This document shows positions 49,540 to 59,613 of a stretch of DNA of 64,000 nt, piece after piece. Source of the DNA: Sphingomonas citricola. GTDB taxonomy: Bacteria; Pseudomonadota; Alphaproteobacteria; Sphingomonadales; Sphingomonadaceae. Positions within the stretch are counted from its first letter, which is position 1. Every line of letters begins with the position of its first letter. The stretch is from positions 62,001 through 126,000 of the forward strand of contig NZ_JAHXZM010000003.1 in the NCBI RefSeq assembly GCF_019429535.1. The letters run 5' to 3'. A model generated the notes under the pieces. It saw only the letters and a list, made by a program, of their open reading frames with translations, was not told the DNA's origin and did no database searches. Both the position numbers and the translations under genes were made by a program.

Positions 49540-50550
49540 TCAGCCCGCCGACTGCGCTGCGGCACGTTGCACCTCCGCCTCGGTCACCGCGCCCTTCACT
49601 GCGGTGAGATAGGCCGCGACATCGACCGCGCTCGACGGCACCGCCTGACGCAGCGTGATGAAGCCGTGGATATTGCCGCGCGCTTCGCGGAAGGTGACGG
49701 GCACCCCCGCCTGGATCAGCGCGGCGGCATAGGCGCGACCCTGATCGCGGATCGGATCAAGGCTGGCGGTCACGATCACCGCGGGCGGCAACCCGGCGAG
49801 CGATCCGCCCATCGGCGACGCCTTCACATGCTCCGGGTCGGGTGCGTAATGCTCGCCGAACCACAGCATGCCTTCGCGCGTCAGCAGAAAACCGTCGGCG
49901 AAGTCATTGAAGGACGGATATTCCTTCATCATGTCGGCAGCGGGATAGATCGGCGCCTGAACGATCACGGGCACGTCCGCGGGTTCGTCGCGCAAGCCGA
50001 TCGCGGTGGTGATCGTCAGCGTTCCGCCCGCGCTGTCGCCCGATAGCACCAGCGAGGTCGCACGACGCCCCAATTCACTCGGGTTGCTCGCGACCCAGCG
50101 CGCGGCTGCCTCGCAATCGTCGGGGGCGGCGGGCCATTTCGCCTCGGGGGCGAGTCGGTAGTCGACCGACACGACGGGCAGGTCGAGTTGCCGCGCCATC
50201 TCGGCAGTGAAGCTCGCGTGCGTATCGACGTTGCCGATGACGAAGCCGCCACCGTGAAAGAAGACGACAACCGGGCCCGGATCGCGCGTTTCGCGCGGGT
50301 CGAACAAGCGCGCGGCGATGCTGCCACCCTCGACCGGGATCGTCAGATCCTTGATCGTCGCGAGCACGCCGACTGGCGGATCGGCGATGTCCTTCATCGC
50401 GTGGAACACCGCGCGCGCCTCGCTCGGCGTTTGCTGGTGCATCTTCGGTCCGGGGATGCTGTTCAGATAGTCGAGGAAGTTGCGCACGTCGGGACGGACG
50501 TACGGGGCGTCCTTCGTCTCGGTGGGGGGATCGATGGTCGTGTCGGTCAA
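49540..50550 (-). CDS. HSL-family alpha/beta hydrolase (esterase)
   Basis: 336 residues from TTG 50550 with AAGGAG at a good distance; an upstream ATG at 50595 gives an implausible N-terminus. VFFHGGGFVIGN is the oxyanion HGGG motif, GDSAGG the nucleophile elbow, and GNIHGF the His motif of the hormone-sensitive lipase family. Substrate unknown. It diverges from the deacetylase-family gene. Confidence 0.88.
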   Translation of the reverse strand: MTDTTIDPPTETKDAPYVRPDVRNFLDYLNSIPGPKMHQQTPSEARAVFHAMKDIADPPVGVLATIKDLTIPVEGGSIAARLFDPRETRDPGPVVVFFHGGGFVIGNVDTHASFTAEMARQLDLPVVSVDYRLAPEAKWPAAPDDCEAAARWVASNPSELGRRATSLVLSGDSAGGTLTITTAIGLRDEPADVPVIVQAPIYPAADMMKEYPSFNDFADGFLLTREGMLWFGEHYAPDPEHVKASPMGGSLAGLPPAVIVTASLDPIRDQGRAYAAALIQAGVPVTFREARGNIHGFITLRQAVPSSAVDVAAYLTAVKGAVTEAEVQRAAAQSAG

Positions 50551-50609
50551 TGACGCTCTCCTTGGGGCCGCGCGGTGGCACGTCGTTGTTTGCAACCTAT
50601 CTTAATCGC

Positions 50610-51560
50610 ATGATCGCGGTCGTCCACCATTCCGATTACGTGACCGAAGCGCCCGTGCGCAGTACCTATCGCTGGGGCAAGAACGGCGCGATCCGCGACC
50701 TGCTGCGCGCCGAGGGGAACCGGATCGGCTGGCACGAACCCGCGGCGATGCCGCGCGCCTGGCTAGAGGCGGTCCACGATCCCGACTATGTCGCGCAGGT
50801 GCTGTCGGCGCAGGTTCCGCGCGAGAAGGAGCGGCGAACGGGCTTTCCGATCACGCCGCTCGTCGCGCGGCGCGCGGCGGTGGTGCCTGGCGGAACCTAT
50901 CTCGCCGCGCTGCTCGCGATCGATCGCGGGTTCGCCGCCAATACCGCGGGCGGCAGCCATCACGCGCTCGCCGACACGGGCGCGGGTTACTGCGTCTTCA
51001 ACGATCTCGCGATCGCCGCGCACCGGCTGGTCGAGGAGGGCCGAGTGGCGCGCGTCGCGATCGTCGACTGCGACGTGCATCAAGGCGACGGTACCGCCGC
51101 TCTCACCGCCGGACACCCGCAGATCGCGACCTATTCGATCCACGCGGCGAAGAATTTTCCCGCGCGCAAGGCGCAGTCGACGCTCGACGTCGCGGTGCGT
51201 GACGGGGTCGGCGACGCCGAATATCTCGATACGCTGGAGGAGACGCTGGCGGGCTTTCTCGACGCGCACCGCTCCGATCTGATCCTGTATCAGGGCGGGG
51301 TCGATCCGTTCGCGGGCGACCGGCTCGGACGGCTGGCGCTGAGCGAGGAGGGGCTCGTCGCGCGCGATCAACTGGTCGCGCGGCTGGCGAACGACCGCGC
51401 GCTGCCACTCGCCTCCACCGTGGGGGGCGGATACGGCGACGACGTGATGGCGATCGCGGCGCGCCACGTGCGTGTGATCCTGACGCTCGGCGATGCGATT
51501 GCGGCACGACCCGTTGCGGCAGCGGAACAGAACGACGGAGCCAGCGTAGTCGCCGGGTGA
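50610..51560 (+). CDS. Histone deacetylase-family hydrolase
   Basis: 316 residues from ATG 50610. GGSHHALADTGAGYCVFNDL, VDCDVHQGDGTAAL, and LYQGGVDPFAGDRLGRL carry the zinc ligands and catalytic histidines of the HDAC/acetylpolyamine amidohydrolase superfamily. The substrate is uncertain (polyamines or acetylated small molecules). Its stop overlaps the start of the photolyase gene (GTGA). Confidence 0.88.
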   Translation: MIAVVHHSDYVTEAPVRSTYRWGKNGAIRDLLRAEGNRIGWHEPAAMPRAWLEAVHDPDYVAQVLSAQVPREKERRTGFPITPLVARRAAVVPGGTYLAALLAIDRGFAANTAGGSHHALADTGAGYCVFNDLAIAAHRLVEEGRVARVAIVDCDVHQGDGTAALTAGHPQIATYSIHAAKNFPARKAQSTLDVAVRDGVGDAEYLDTLEETLAGFLDAHRSDLILYQGGVDPFAGDRLGRLALSEEGLVARDQLVARLANDRALPLASTVGGGYGDDVMAIAARHVRVILTLGDAIAARPVAAAEQNDGASVVAG

Positions 51561-52909
51561 CGAGCATCCTGTGGTTCCGCCAAGACCTCCGCCTTCACGA
51601 CCAGCCGGCGCTCCTTGCAGCGATCGCCGACGGCGACGTGATCCCGCTCTACATCCTCGACGACGGAACGCCGGGCGACTGGCGCATCGGCGCGGCGCAG
51701 CGCTGGTGGCTGCACGGCAGCCTCGCCGCGCTCGACGAGAGCCTGCGCGCGCACGGCAGCCGGCTGATTCTGCGCCGCGGGGTCGCGGCCGATGTGCTGA
51801 CAGCCATGCTGGCCGAGACGAAGGCGGACCGTATTCACGCGCTTCACCATTACGAACCCTGGTGGCGCGACGCCGAGGAGAAGCTTGGCGATCGGCTCTG
51901 CCTCCACGACGGCAATCACCTCGTCCATATCGAGGACGTGAAGACCGGCAGCGGCGCGCCGTTCCGCATCTATTCGTCGTTCTGGAAGGCGCTTCAGAGG
52001 CATATGCCGCCCGAGCAGCCGCACGCCGCGCCCAAAACCATCCCCGCCCCCAAGAAATGGCCGAAATCCGATACGCTCGCCGATTTCGACCTGCTGCCCA
52101 CCAAGCCCGACTGGTCGGTCGATTTCGACGGCGAGCCCGGCGAGGTCGAGGCGACGAAGAAGGCGACCGCCTTCGCCCGGCGGGTCGATCGTTACGAGCA
52201 GATGCGCAACCTGCCGGGTGAGGAGGGCACCTCGCTTCTGTCGCCGCACCTGCATTTTGGAGAAATCTCGGCGCGTGCGTTGTGGCACAAGGTCGGCACC
52301 AGCGAGGATGCGGTCAAGTTCCAGATGGAACTCGCCTGGCGCGACTTCACCAGCGGGGTGACGCTCGCGCTGCCCGACTATGGCGACAAGAACGGCCGTC
52401 CGAAATATGACAAGCTCGAATGGCGCACGGGCAAGGAGGCGAAGGCGGACCTGCGCGCGTGGCAGCGCGGACAGACGGGTTACCCGATCGTCGATGCCGG
52501 CATGCGGCAGCTGTGGACCAGCGGCTGGATGCACAACCGTTTGCGCATGATCACCGCGAGCTTCCTGATCAAGCATCTGCTGATCGACTGGCGCGAGGGC
52601 GAACGCTGGTTCTGGGACTGCCTCGTCGACGCCGATTACGGCAACAATTCGGTCAATTGGCAGTGGGTCGCGGGGACCGGCGTCGACGCCAACATGTTTT
52701 CCCGCATCATGGCACCGCTGACGCAATCGGAGAAGTTCGACGCCGGCGGCTATATCCGTCGCTGGGTGCCGGAACTCGCCGACGTGCCCGATGCCGCGAT
52801 CCACGATCCCGAAGCCGCCGGGTGCAAGCCCGACGCTTATCCCTCCAAGATCATCGGGCACCGCGAGGCACGCGAACGCGCGCTGGCGGCGGCGGCGCGG
52901 TTGCGATAA
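51557..52909 (+). CDS. phrB: Deoxyribodipyrimidine photolyase
   Basis: 450 residues from GTG 51557. N-terminal Rossmann part (ILWFRQDLRLHDQPAL), a helical FAD domain with GEEGTSLLSPHLHFGEISAR, ELAWRDFTSGVT, MRQLWTSGWMHNRLRM and NNSVNWQWVAGTGVDANMF, all typical of class I CPD photolyases. Repairs UV dimers with light. Confidence 0.95.
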   Translation: MTSILWFRQDLRLHDQPALLAAIADGDVIPLYILDDGTPGDWRIGAAQRWWLHGSLAALDESLRAHGSRLILRRGVAADVLTAMLAETKADRIHALHHYEPWWRDAEEKLGDRLCLHDGNHLVHIEDVKTGSGAPFRIYSSFWKALQRHMPPEQPHAAPKTIPAPKKWPKSDTLADFDLLPTKPDWSVDFDGEPGEVEATKKATAFARRVDRYEQMRNLPGEEGTSLLSPHLHFGEISARALWHKVGTSEDAVKFQMELAWRDFTSGVTLALPDYGDKNGRPKYDKLEWRTGKEAKADLRAWQRGQTGYPIVDAGMRQLWTSGWMHNRLRMITASFLIKHLLIDWREGERWFWDCLVDADYGNNSVNWQWVAGTGVDANMFSRIMAPLTQSEKFDAGGYIRRWVPELADVPDAAIHDPEAAGCKPDAYPSKIIGHREARERALAAAARLR

Positions 52910-52921
52910 CCGCCGCGTCCT

Positions 52922-54133
52922 ATGGACGCTTCCGTTCGCCAGCCCCGCCGTGCAACCCACTTCTCCGGGCTGACCGCGCCCGTCTTCCACCGCATCCTCG
53001 ACCGCGTCGACGCCGGGCTGGTCGACGGCGCGATCGAGGCGACGCTGCCCGATGGCACGCACCGGTTGCTAGGCGGGCGTAGTGACGGACCGGTCGCGAT
53101 CGTCCGGGTCCACCGCTGGCGCGCGTTATGGCGGCTCGTCTCGGCGGGTTCGATCGGCTGGTACGAGGGGTGGGAAGCAGGCGACTGGTCGAGCCCCGAC
53201 CTCGTCCCGATCTTCGACCTGTTCATGCGCAACCGCGCGGCGCTCGGCGACACCGCGCGTGCGAAACGCGGCGCGAAGCTCGCCGCCCGCGTCCTCCACG
53301 CCTTTCGCCGCAACGACCGGCGCGGCGCACGGCGCAACATCGCCGCGCACTATGACCTAGGTAACGATTTCTACCGCGAATGGCTCGACGAGACGCTGAC
53401 CTATTCGTCCGCCATTGTCGCGCACGCCGACGAACCGCTCGCCACCGCGCAGCAGCGCAAGCTCGACGCGATCCTCGCGCGAACGGGTGCGAAGCCCGGC
53501 GACCAGATACTCGAGATCGGCTGCGGCTGGGGCTCGTTCGCTGCCACCGCGGCCCGAAGTGGCGTGAAGGTCCACGCGCTGACGCTATCGACCGAGCAGC
53601 GCGACCATGTCGTCGCGCGCGCGCTTCCCGGCGTCAGCGTGGGGCTGACCGATTATCGCGACGTGACGGGTACCTATGACGCGGTCGCGAGTATCGAGAT
53701 GGTCGAGGCGGTCGGCCGGGAATATTGGCCCGCCTATCTCCAGACGATCGCGCGCGTGCTGAAGCCAGGCGGGCGCGCCGCGCTGCAATATATCACGATC
53801 GCCGACGACGTGTTCGATGCCTATGCCGGCAGCGTCGACTTCATCCAGCGCTACGTCTTTCCCGGCGGGCTGCTGCTGTCCGAGTCGCGCTTCCGCCGCA
53901 TCGCCGAGGCGAGCGGGCTCGAGTGGCGCGACCGGCACGCGTTCGGGCTAGATTATGCCGAAACGTTGCGACAGTGGCGCGATCGCTTCGACGCGGCGGC
54001 GAGCGAGGGTCGCCTGCCACCGCGGTTCGACGCGCGCTTCCAGCGTTTGTGGCGCTTCTACCTGATGTACTGCGAGGGCGGCTTCCGCGGCGGCGGGATC
54101 GACGTCGCGCAGGTCACGCTGGTGAATCGCTGA
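52922..54133 (+). CDS. cfa: Cyclopropane-fatty-acyl-phospholipid synthase
   Basis: 403 residues. SAM motif EIGCGWGSFAATAARSG, then VHALTLSTEQRD, a GPVAIVRVHRWRALWRL N-terminal lobe, and the carboxy-terminal region FIQRYVFPGGLLLSESRF with the substrate site (YCEGGFRGGGIDVAQVTLV). It adds a methylene group to unsaturated fatty acyl chains. Possibly transcribed with the photolyase. Confidence 0.95.
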   Translation: MDASVRQPRRATHFSGLTAPVFHRILDRVDAGLVDGAIEATLPDGTHRLLGGRSDGPVAIVRVHRWRALWRLVSAGSIGWYEGWEAGDWSSPDLVPIFDLFMRNRAALGDTARAKRGAKLAARVLHAFRRNDRRGARRNIAAHYDLGNDFYREWLDETLTYSSAIVAHADEPLATAQQRKLDAILARTGAKPGDQILEIGCGWGSFAATAARSGVKVHALTLSTEQRDHVVARALPGVSVGLTDYRDVTGTYDAVASIEMVEAVGREYWPAYLQTIARVLKPGGRAALQYITIADDVFDAYAGSVDFIQRYVFPGGLLLSESRFRRIAEASGLEWRDRHAFGLDYAETLRQWRDRFDAAASEGRLPPRFDARFQRLWRFYLMYCEGGFRGGGIDVAQVTLVNR

Positions 54134-54136
54134 CGG

Positions 54137-54847
54137 TTACGCCTCGACGCGTTCGCGGTGCCCGGCGGGAAAGCCCTCGACCGCCAGCCGCACGATCGCT
54201 GCGGCGACCGTCTCGGGCGGCTTCACCGAGGCAGGATCCTCGCCCGGATAGGCGCGCGCGCGCATCTTCGTCCGCGTGGCACCCGGATCGAGGATCGCGG
54301 TCCGCACGCGGCTGACCTCCGCCATCTCGTCTCCGTAAGCGCCCAGCAACGTGTCGAACGCCGCCTTCGACGCGCCGTACGCGCCCCAATAAGCGCGCGG
54401 CTTGGCCCCGACCGACGAGGTGACGCCGATCACGCGCGCGCCTGCCGAGCGGCGCAGCAGGGGATCGAACGCCTGGATCATCGCCACCTGCGCCGACACG
54501 TTCAGCGTCAGCACCTGCGCCAGTTCCTTCGCATCGATCGCGGGCACTGCCGACAGCGTGCCGAGCATTCCGGCGTTCAGCACCATGACGTCGAGCGCGT
54601 CCCACCGATCGGCGACAGCAGTCGCCAGACGCGCGATCGAATCGGTCTGCGTCAGGTCGAGCGGTGCGATCGTCGCGGATCCGCCGGCATCGAAGATACG
54701 CTCCTCGACGCCTTCCAGATCATTCGCGGTGCGCGCGGTGATGACGACGTGCGCGCCCTCCGCCGCCAGCGCGATCGCGGTCGCCGCACCGATCCCTCGG
54801 CTCGCGCCGGTCACCAGCGCGAGCTTGCCTTCCAATCCCTTGGTCAA
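54137..54847 (-). CDS. SDR-family oxidoreductase
   Basis: 236 residues. TGASRGIGAATAIALAAEG gives the NAD(P)-binding motif, MVLNAGMLGT the NAG motif, and GVTSSVGAKPRAYWGAYGASK the Ser-Tyr-Lys triad. Substrate unknown. It converges on cfa with only 3 bp between. Confidence 0.9.
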   Translation of the reverse strand: MTKGLEGKLALVTGASRGIGAATAIALAAEGAHVVITARTANDLEGVEERIFDAGGSATIAPLDLTQTDSIARLATAVADRWDALDVMVLNAGMLGTLSAVPAIDAKELAQVLTLNVSAQVAMIQAFDPLLRRSAGARVIGVTSSVGAKPRAYWGAYGASKAAFDTLLGAYGDEMAEVSRVRTAILDPGATRTKMRARAYPGEDPASVKPPETVAAAIVRLAVEGFPAGHRERVEA

Positions 54848-54848
54848 A

Positions 54849-56306
54849 TCAGTTCACTCGTTCTGCCAGAAGCGCGAATTGGTCGACCGATGTCGTGTCG
54901 TCGTGATCGGTCAGGCTCGTCGGGTAATCGCCGGTGAAGCAGGCGTCGCAGTATTTCGGGCGAATGTCGGCGCGGTGCGTCTCGCCCAGCGCCTTGTACA
55001 GCCCGTCGATCGACACGAAGGCGAGGCTGTCCGCGTGGATGAATTCGGTCATGCCGCCGACGTCATGTTTCGCGGCCAGCAACTTGGCGCGCTCGGGCGT
55101 GTCGACGCCGTAGAAGCATGAGTGGCGCGTCGGCGGGGAGGCAATCCGCATGTGCACTTCGGCCGCCCCCGCGTCGCGCATCATCTGCACGATCTTCAGG
55201 GACGTGGTCCCGCGTACGATCGAATCGTCGATCAGCACGACGCGCTTGCCCTGGATCAGCGCGCGGTTGGCGTTGTGCTTCAGCTTGACGCCCAGGTGGC
55301 GGACCTTGTCACCCGGCTGGATGAAGGTGCGGCCGACATAGTGCGAGCGGATGATCCCGAGCTCGAACGGGATGCCGCTCTCCTGCGCGTAGCCGATCGC
55401 GGCGGGTACGCCCGAATCGGGCACCGGGATGACGAGATCGGCGTCGACCGGCGCCTCGATCGCGAGCTGCGCGCCGATGTTCTTGCGGACCGAGTAGATC
55501 GACTGGTCGTCGACGATCGAATCGGGGCGCGAGAAATACACCCATTCGAAGATGCACGGACGCGGCGACAGCGGCGCGAACGGATGCACCGACCGCATCT
55601 CGCTACCCTGTACGATCACGAGCTCGCCCGGTTCGACCTCGCGGACGAATTCGGCCCCGACGACGTCGAGCGCGACCGATTCGGAGGCGAAGATGATCGC
55701 GTCGCCGAGCTTGCCCATCACCAGCGGGCGGATACCCAGCGGGTCGCGGCACGCGATCATGCCCTCGGGCGTCATCACGATTAGCGCATAAGCGCCCTCG
55801 ACCTGCTTCAGCGCGTCGATGAAGCGGTCGAGCAGTGTCCGGTAGCTCGACGTCGCGACCAGATGGATGATCGTCTCGGTGTCCGAGGTCGACTGGAAGA
55901 TCGAGCCGCGGCGGACCAGCTCGCGGCGCAGCTTCATCGCGTTCGACAGATTGCCGTTGTGCGCGATCGCGAAACCGCCCGACGACAGTTCGGCGTAGAG
56001 CGGCTGGACGTTGCGGAGCGCCGTCTCGCCGGTCGTCGAATAGCGCACGTGCCCGCACGCGACCTCACCGGGCAACGAGCGGATCACGTCGTCGCGGTCG
56101 AAATTGCCCGCGACATGACCCATCGCGCGGTGGGTATGGAACATCGCGCCGTCGAACGTCGTGATGCCGGCGGCTTCCTGTCCACGGTGTTGCAGCGCGT
56201 GGAGGCCGAGGGCGACCAGCGCGGCGGCACCCTCGGTCTGCGACACACCGAAGATGCCGCACTCCTCGTGCAGATGGTCGTCGTCGAACGGATGTGTGGT
56301 CAGCAT
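54849..56306 (-). CDS. purF: Amidophosphoribosyltransferase
   Basis: 485 residues from ATG 56306; a longer upstream frame is not used. MLTTHPFDDDHLHEECGIFG leaves Cys as the cleaved N-terminus, as in PurF. Glutaminase region GGFAIAHNGNLSNAMKL and PRPP-binding GKRVVLIDDSIVRGTTSL follow. It catalyses the first step of purine synthesis. The end has a C-rich region (YCDACFTGDYP). Confidence 0.96.
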   Translation of the reverse strand: MLTTHPFDDDHLHEECGIFGVSQTEGAAALVALGLHALQHRGQEAAGITTFDGAMFHTHRAMGHVAGNFDRDDVIRSLPGEVACGHVRYSTTGETALRNVQPLYAELSSGGFAIAHNGNLSNAMKLRRELVRRGSIFQSTSDTETIIHLVATSSYRTLLDRFIDALKQVEGAYALIVMTPEGMIACRDPLGIRPLVMGKLGDAIIFASESVALDVVGAEFVREVEPGELVIVQGSEMRSVHPFAPLSPRPCIFEWVYFSRPDSIVDDQSIYSVRKNIGAQLAIEAPVDADLVIPVPDSGVPAAIGYAQESGIPFELGIIRSHYVGRTFIQPGDKVRHLGVKLKHNANRALIQGKRVVLIDDSIVRGTTSLKIVQMMRDAGAAEVHMRIASPPTRHSCFYGVDTPERAKLLAAKHDVGGMTEFIHADSLAFVSIDGLYKALGETHRADIRPKYCDACFTGDYPTSLTDHDDTTSVDQFALLAERVN

Positions 56307-56349
56307 GGGGCCGAAGCTCGCGTTGGGGGGCTCGCGTAATGCCGGGCCG

Positions 56350-56377
56350 CATATAGCGACTGTCGCGCGATTGTCAT
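56350..56377 (-). promoter_or_regulatory. Putative purF promoter
   Basis: On the minus strand ATGACA (56377-56372) and TATATG (56355-56350) are 16 bases apart, 44 bp upstream of the purF ATG. Read by eye. Confidence 0.45.
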
Positions 56378-56444
56378 CCTGGCACCGCCCGCGATCGCAC
56401 CCCCGGCCTGTTGCCGCTGCGCGAACCCCGCTACGGGGCGATGC

Positions 56445-56801
56445 ATGGACGACCGCGAACAAGGCACCACCTTTCAACCCAGATTCGACGCGAACGGCCT
56501 CGTCACCGCCGTCGTCAGCGACCGCGCCGGCGCGCTTCTGATGGTCGCGCACATGAACGCCGACGCGCTCGCCGCGACGCAGGCGAGCGGGGAGGCGACT
56601 TTCTGGTCGCGCAGCCGCGCGCAATTGTGGAAGAAGGGTGAGACCTCGGGCAACGTTCTGCGGGTCGTCGAGATGCGCGTCGATTGCGATCAGGATGCTT
56701 TATGGCTGATCGTCGATCCCGCCGGTCCCGCCTGCCACACCGGCGCGACAAGTTGCTTCTATCGCCGCGTCGACGGAGACGCGTTGGAGCGCGTGAATTG
56801 A
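56445..56801 (+). CDS. hisI: Phosphoribosyl-AMP cyclohydrolase
   Basis: 118 residues. [20 protein letters not shown] and [16 protein letters not shown], then [12 protein letters not shown] are the HisI signatures with zinc/magnesium ligands. It catalyses the third step of histidine synthesis. Diverges from purF. Its TGA overlaps the next gene's TTG. Confidence 0.95.
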   Translation: MDDREQGTTFQPRFDANGLVTAVVSDRAGALLMVAHMNADALAATQASGEATFWSRSRAQLWKKGETSGNVLRVVEMRVDCDQDALWLIVDPAGPACHTGATSCFYRRVDGDALERVN

Positions 56802-57292
56802 AGCCGCTGGCGCTGGCGACCGCGCTGTTCCTTTCGTCGTGCGATGGCCCTTCGGTTGCGAGCCGGGGGAATAGCGCGGGCGATGCGCTCGAACGTGCGG
56901 CGCGCGCGAGCGGAATGGTCGCCGACCCCGCCGCGCTGGTGCCCGCCGGGGTCTACGGCAGCGGCGAAGACAAGGTCTGCCTCGTATCCGACGGGGCCGA
57001 TCGATACCGCATCGGCGCGTCGGTCGATCTCGGCGAGCAGCAGCGCTGCATCGGCCGCGGCACCGCGCTTGGGCGCGACAAGCTCGACGTGCGGCTGGGC
57101 GCGAACTGTGCGTTCGTCGCCTCGCTCGACAGCGACACGATCGTCTTTCCCCCGGTGCTTCCGGGCGCGTGCGACACGATGTGCGAGGGCCGCGCGACAC
57201 TCGCCGCGCTGGCCGCCGCGCGGCTCAGCGACAGCGTGTCGGAGGCGTCGCGCGCGATCGGATCGGACGGGAAACCCCTCTGCGACGGTTGA
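56798..57292 (+). CDS. Predicted lipoprotein after hisI
   Basis: 164 residues from TTG 56798, overlapping the hisI stop (TTGA). [19 protein letters not shown] has a lipobox (LSSC). The rest has four further Cys pairs ([36 protein letters not shown]), so disulfides are likely in the periplasm. Function unknown. Confidence 0.75.
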   Translation: MKPLALATALFLSSCDGPSVASRGNSAGDALERAARASGMVADPAALVPAGVYGSGEDKVCLVSDGADRYRIGASVDLGEQQRCIGRGTALGRDKLDVRLGANCAFVASLDSDTIVFPPVLPGACDTMCEGRATLAALAAARLSDSVSEASRAIGSDGKPLCDG

Positions 57293-57324
57293 CGTTCACG
57301 TAAGGGGAAGGTAGATGGCGCGGC

Positions 57325-57768
57325 ATGAGCGCTGTCGCCTACGCCGTCGTTCCGCCGCGTGATGATCGCGAGCATTTCAGCATCTCGGACCTGTCGGCGG
57401 AGTTTGGCATCACCCCGCGCGCGCTGCGGTTCTACGAGGACGAGGGGCTGATCAGTCCCGAGCGCCGCGGCCTCGCGCGCATCTATTCGCAGCGCGACCG
57501 TGCGCGGCTCGCCTGGATCCTGCGCGGCAAGCGCGTCGGGTTCAGCCTCGCCGATATCCGCCAGATGATCGACCTCTACGATCTGGGCGACGGCCGCCGC
57601 GCGCAGCGGGCGATCACGATCGAGCGCTGCCGTGAACGCATCGCCACGCTTCAGGCGCAGCGCACCGACATCGATGCCGCGATCCTTGAGCTCGAGGAAT
57701 TCATCGGCGTCATCGAAACCTCGAATCCAACCCTTCATCCGACTCCCAAATCGACCAAGGAAGCCTGA
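57325..57768 (+). CDS. MerR-family regulator
   Basis: 147 residues. FSISDLSAEFGITPRALRFY and GLARIYSQRDRARLAWILRG are the MerR winged HTH; the coiled coil RCRERIATLQAQRTDIDAAI follows. No effector cysteine pattern, which suits metabolite-responsive types such as LiuR. One base before the acyl-CoA dehydrogenase gene, so it probably controls it. Confidence 0.9.
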   Translation: MSAVAYAVVPPRDDREHFSISDLSAEFGITPRALRFYEDEGLISPERRGLARIYSQRDRARLAWILRGKRVGFSLADIRQMIDLYDLGDGRRAQRAITIERCRERIATLQAQRTDIDAAILELEEFIGVIETSNPTLHPTPKSTKEA

Positions 57769-57769
57769 C

Positions 57770-59572
57770 ATGCCGCAATATACGCCCCCCGTCCGCGACA
57801 CGCGCTTCGTGCTCGAACACGTCGTCGGGCTCGACCGCTACGCCAACGTGACCGGCTTCGCCGCCGCGACGCCCGACACCGTCGACGCGGTACTGGAAGA
57901 AGGCGGCCGCTTCGTCGCCGAGGTGCTGTTCCCGCTCAACCAGTCGGGCGATCTGGAGGGCTGCACCCGCCACGAGGACGGATCGGTCACGACGCCCAAG
58001 GGTTTCAAGGACGCGTACAAAAAGTTCGTCGAATCGGGCTGGGGCACGCTCAGTGCGCCCGAGGCATTTGGCGGGCAGGGGATGCCGCACGTCGTATCGA
58101 CCGCGTTCCAGGAGTATATGATCAGTGCCAACATGGCCTTCGCCATGTACCCCGGCCTCGCCCACGGCGCGATCGCCGCGCTGGTTGTGAAGGGCAGCCC
58201 TGAGCAGCAGGAAAAGTATCTGCCGCGCATGATCTCGGGCGAGTGGGGCGGCACCATGAACCTGACCGAGCCGCAGTGCGGCACCGATCTCGGGCTGATC
58301 CGCACCCGCGCCGAGCCGCAGGCGGACGGCAGCTACGCCATCACCGGTACCAAGATCTTCATCTCGGCGGGCGAGCACGACCTGACGGACAACATCATCC
58401 ACCTCGTCCTCGCCAAGACGCCGGGCGCGCCCGACACGTCAAAGGGCATTTCGCTGTTCGTGGTGCCCAAGGTGATGGTCAACCACGACGGCTCATTGGG
58501 GGAGCGGAATGCCGTGTCGTGCGGCTCGATCGAGCACAAAATGGGCATTCACGGCAACGCCACCTGCGTCATGAACTATGACGGCGCGACCGGCTGGCTC
58601 GTCGGCGAGGAGATGAAGGGGTTGGCCGCGATGTTCATCATGATGAACGCGGCGCGCCTCGGCGTCGGTTTGCAGGGGCTGGGCGTTGCGGAAACCGCGT
58701 ACCAAAATGCAGTGCAATATGCGAGGGACCGCCGCCAGGGTCGCGCGCTGACCGGCCCGGCCGAGCCGAACGAGAAGGCCGACACGCTGTTCGTCCACCC
58801 CGACGTCCGCCGCATGTTGATGGATGCGAAGGCGTGGATCGAGGGGCTGCGCGCGCTGTGCCTGTGGGGGGCGCTCCAGGTCGACCTCGAGCACAATGCC
58901 GAGAGCGAGGAGGAGCGTCAGCTCGCCAGCGACCTGATCGGTCTGCTCACCCCCGTCATCAAGGGCGTCGGCACCGACAAGGGCTACGAGATCGCGACCA
59001 ATGCGCAGCAGGTCTACGGCGGGCACGGCTATATCCAGGAATGGGGGATGGAGCAGTACGTTCGCGACGCCCGCATCGCGCAGATCTACGAAGGCACGAA
59101 CGGCGTGCAGGCGATGGATCTCGCCGGGCGCAAGCTGGCGCAGAACGGCGGCCGCGCGGTGATGGCGTTCGGCAAGATGGTGACCGAGGAGATCGCCGCA
59201 GCGAAGCAGGACGAGGCGACCGCGGACTTCGCGGCGCGATTGGAGAAGGCCGCGGGCGAGCTGCAGGGCGCGACGATGTGGTTCATGGCGAACGGCATGA
59301 AGAACCCCAACAACATCGGCGCGGGCGCGGTGCCGTACATGCACCTGGTCGGCATCGTCGCGGTCGGGCTGATGTGGCTGCGCATGGCGTCGGCGGCGGC
59401 GCGGTTGAAGGCCGCGGGCGAGGGCGACGCGGCCTTCCTAGACGGCAAGCTGGTGACGGCGCGCTATTTCGCCGAGCGTGTCCTGCCCGAGGCTGGCGCA
59501 TTGCGTCGCAAGATCGAAGGCGGTGCCGACGCGATCATGGCGCTGCCGGTCGAGATGTTCGCGGCGGCCTGA
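57770..59572 (+). CDS. Acyl-CoA dehydrogenase (DmdC-like, long form)
   Basis: 600 residues from ATG 57770. NLTEPQCGTDLGLIRTRA and GTKIFISAGEHDL match the FAD-binding region; QQVYGGHGYIQEWGMEQYVR and IAQIYEGTNGVQAMDLAGRK carry the catalytic-Glu region. The long C-terminal domain (about 460-600) is the DmdC/AcdA long form. The substrate is an acyl-CoA; methylmercaptopropionyl- or long-chain types cannot be told apart here. Confidence 0.9.
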   Translation: MPQYTPPVRDTRFVLEHVVGLDRYANVTGFAAATPDTVDAVLEEGGRFVAEVLFPLNQSGDLEGCTRHEDGSVTTPKGFKDAYKKFVESGWGTLSAPEAFGGQGMPHVVSTAFQEYMISANMAFAMYPGLAHGAIAALVVKGSPEQQEKYLPRMISGEWGGTMNLTEPQCGTDLGLIRTRAEPQADGSYAITGTKIFISAGEHDLTDNIIHLVLAKTPGAPDTSKGISLFVVPKVMVNHDGSLGERNAVSCGSIEHKMGIHGNATCVMNYDGATGWLVGEEMKGLAAMFIMMNAARLGVGLQGLGVAETAYQNAVQYARDRRQGRALTGPAEPNEKADTLFVHPDVRRMLMDAKAWIEGLRALCLWGALQVDLEHNAESEEERQLASDLIGLLTPVIKGVGTDKGYEIATNAQQVYGGHGYIQEWGMEQYVRDARIAQIYEGTNGVQAMDLAGRKLAQNGGRAVMAFGKMVTEEIAAAKQDEATADFAARLEKAAGELQGATMWFMANGMKNPNNIGAGAVPYMHLVGIVAVGLMWLRMASAAARLKAAGEGDAAFLDGKLVTARYFAERVLPEAGALRRKIEGGADAIMALPVEMFAAA

Positions 59573-59582
59573 CCGGGTCGAG

Positions 59583-59613
59583 CCGCCGACCGGTGCGTGT
59601 CACTGGTCGGCGG
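59583..59613. terminator. Bidirectional hairpin between convergent genes
   Basis: CCGCCGACC and GGTCGGCGG form a perfect 9-bp stem with a 13-base loop, 11 bp after the dehydrogenase stop and overlapping the end of the hydrolase gene. No T-run, so strength is uncertain. Confidence 0.45.
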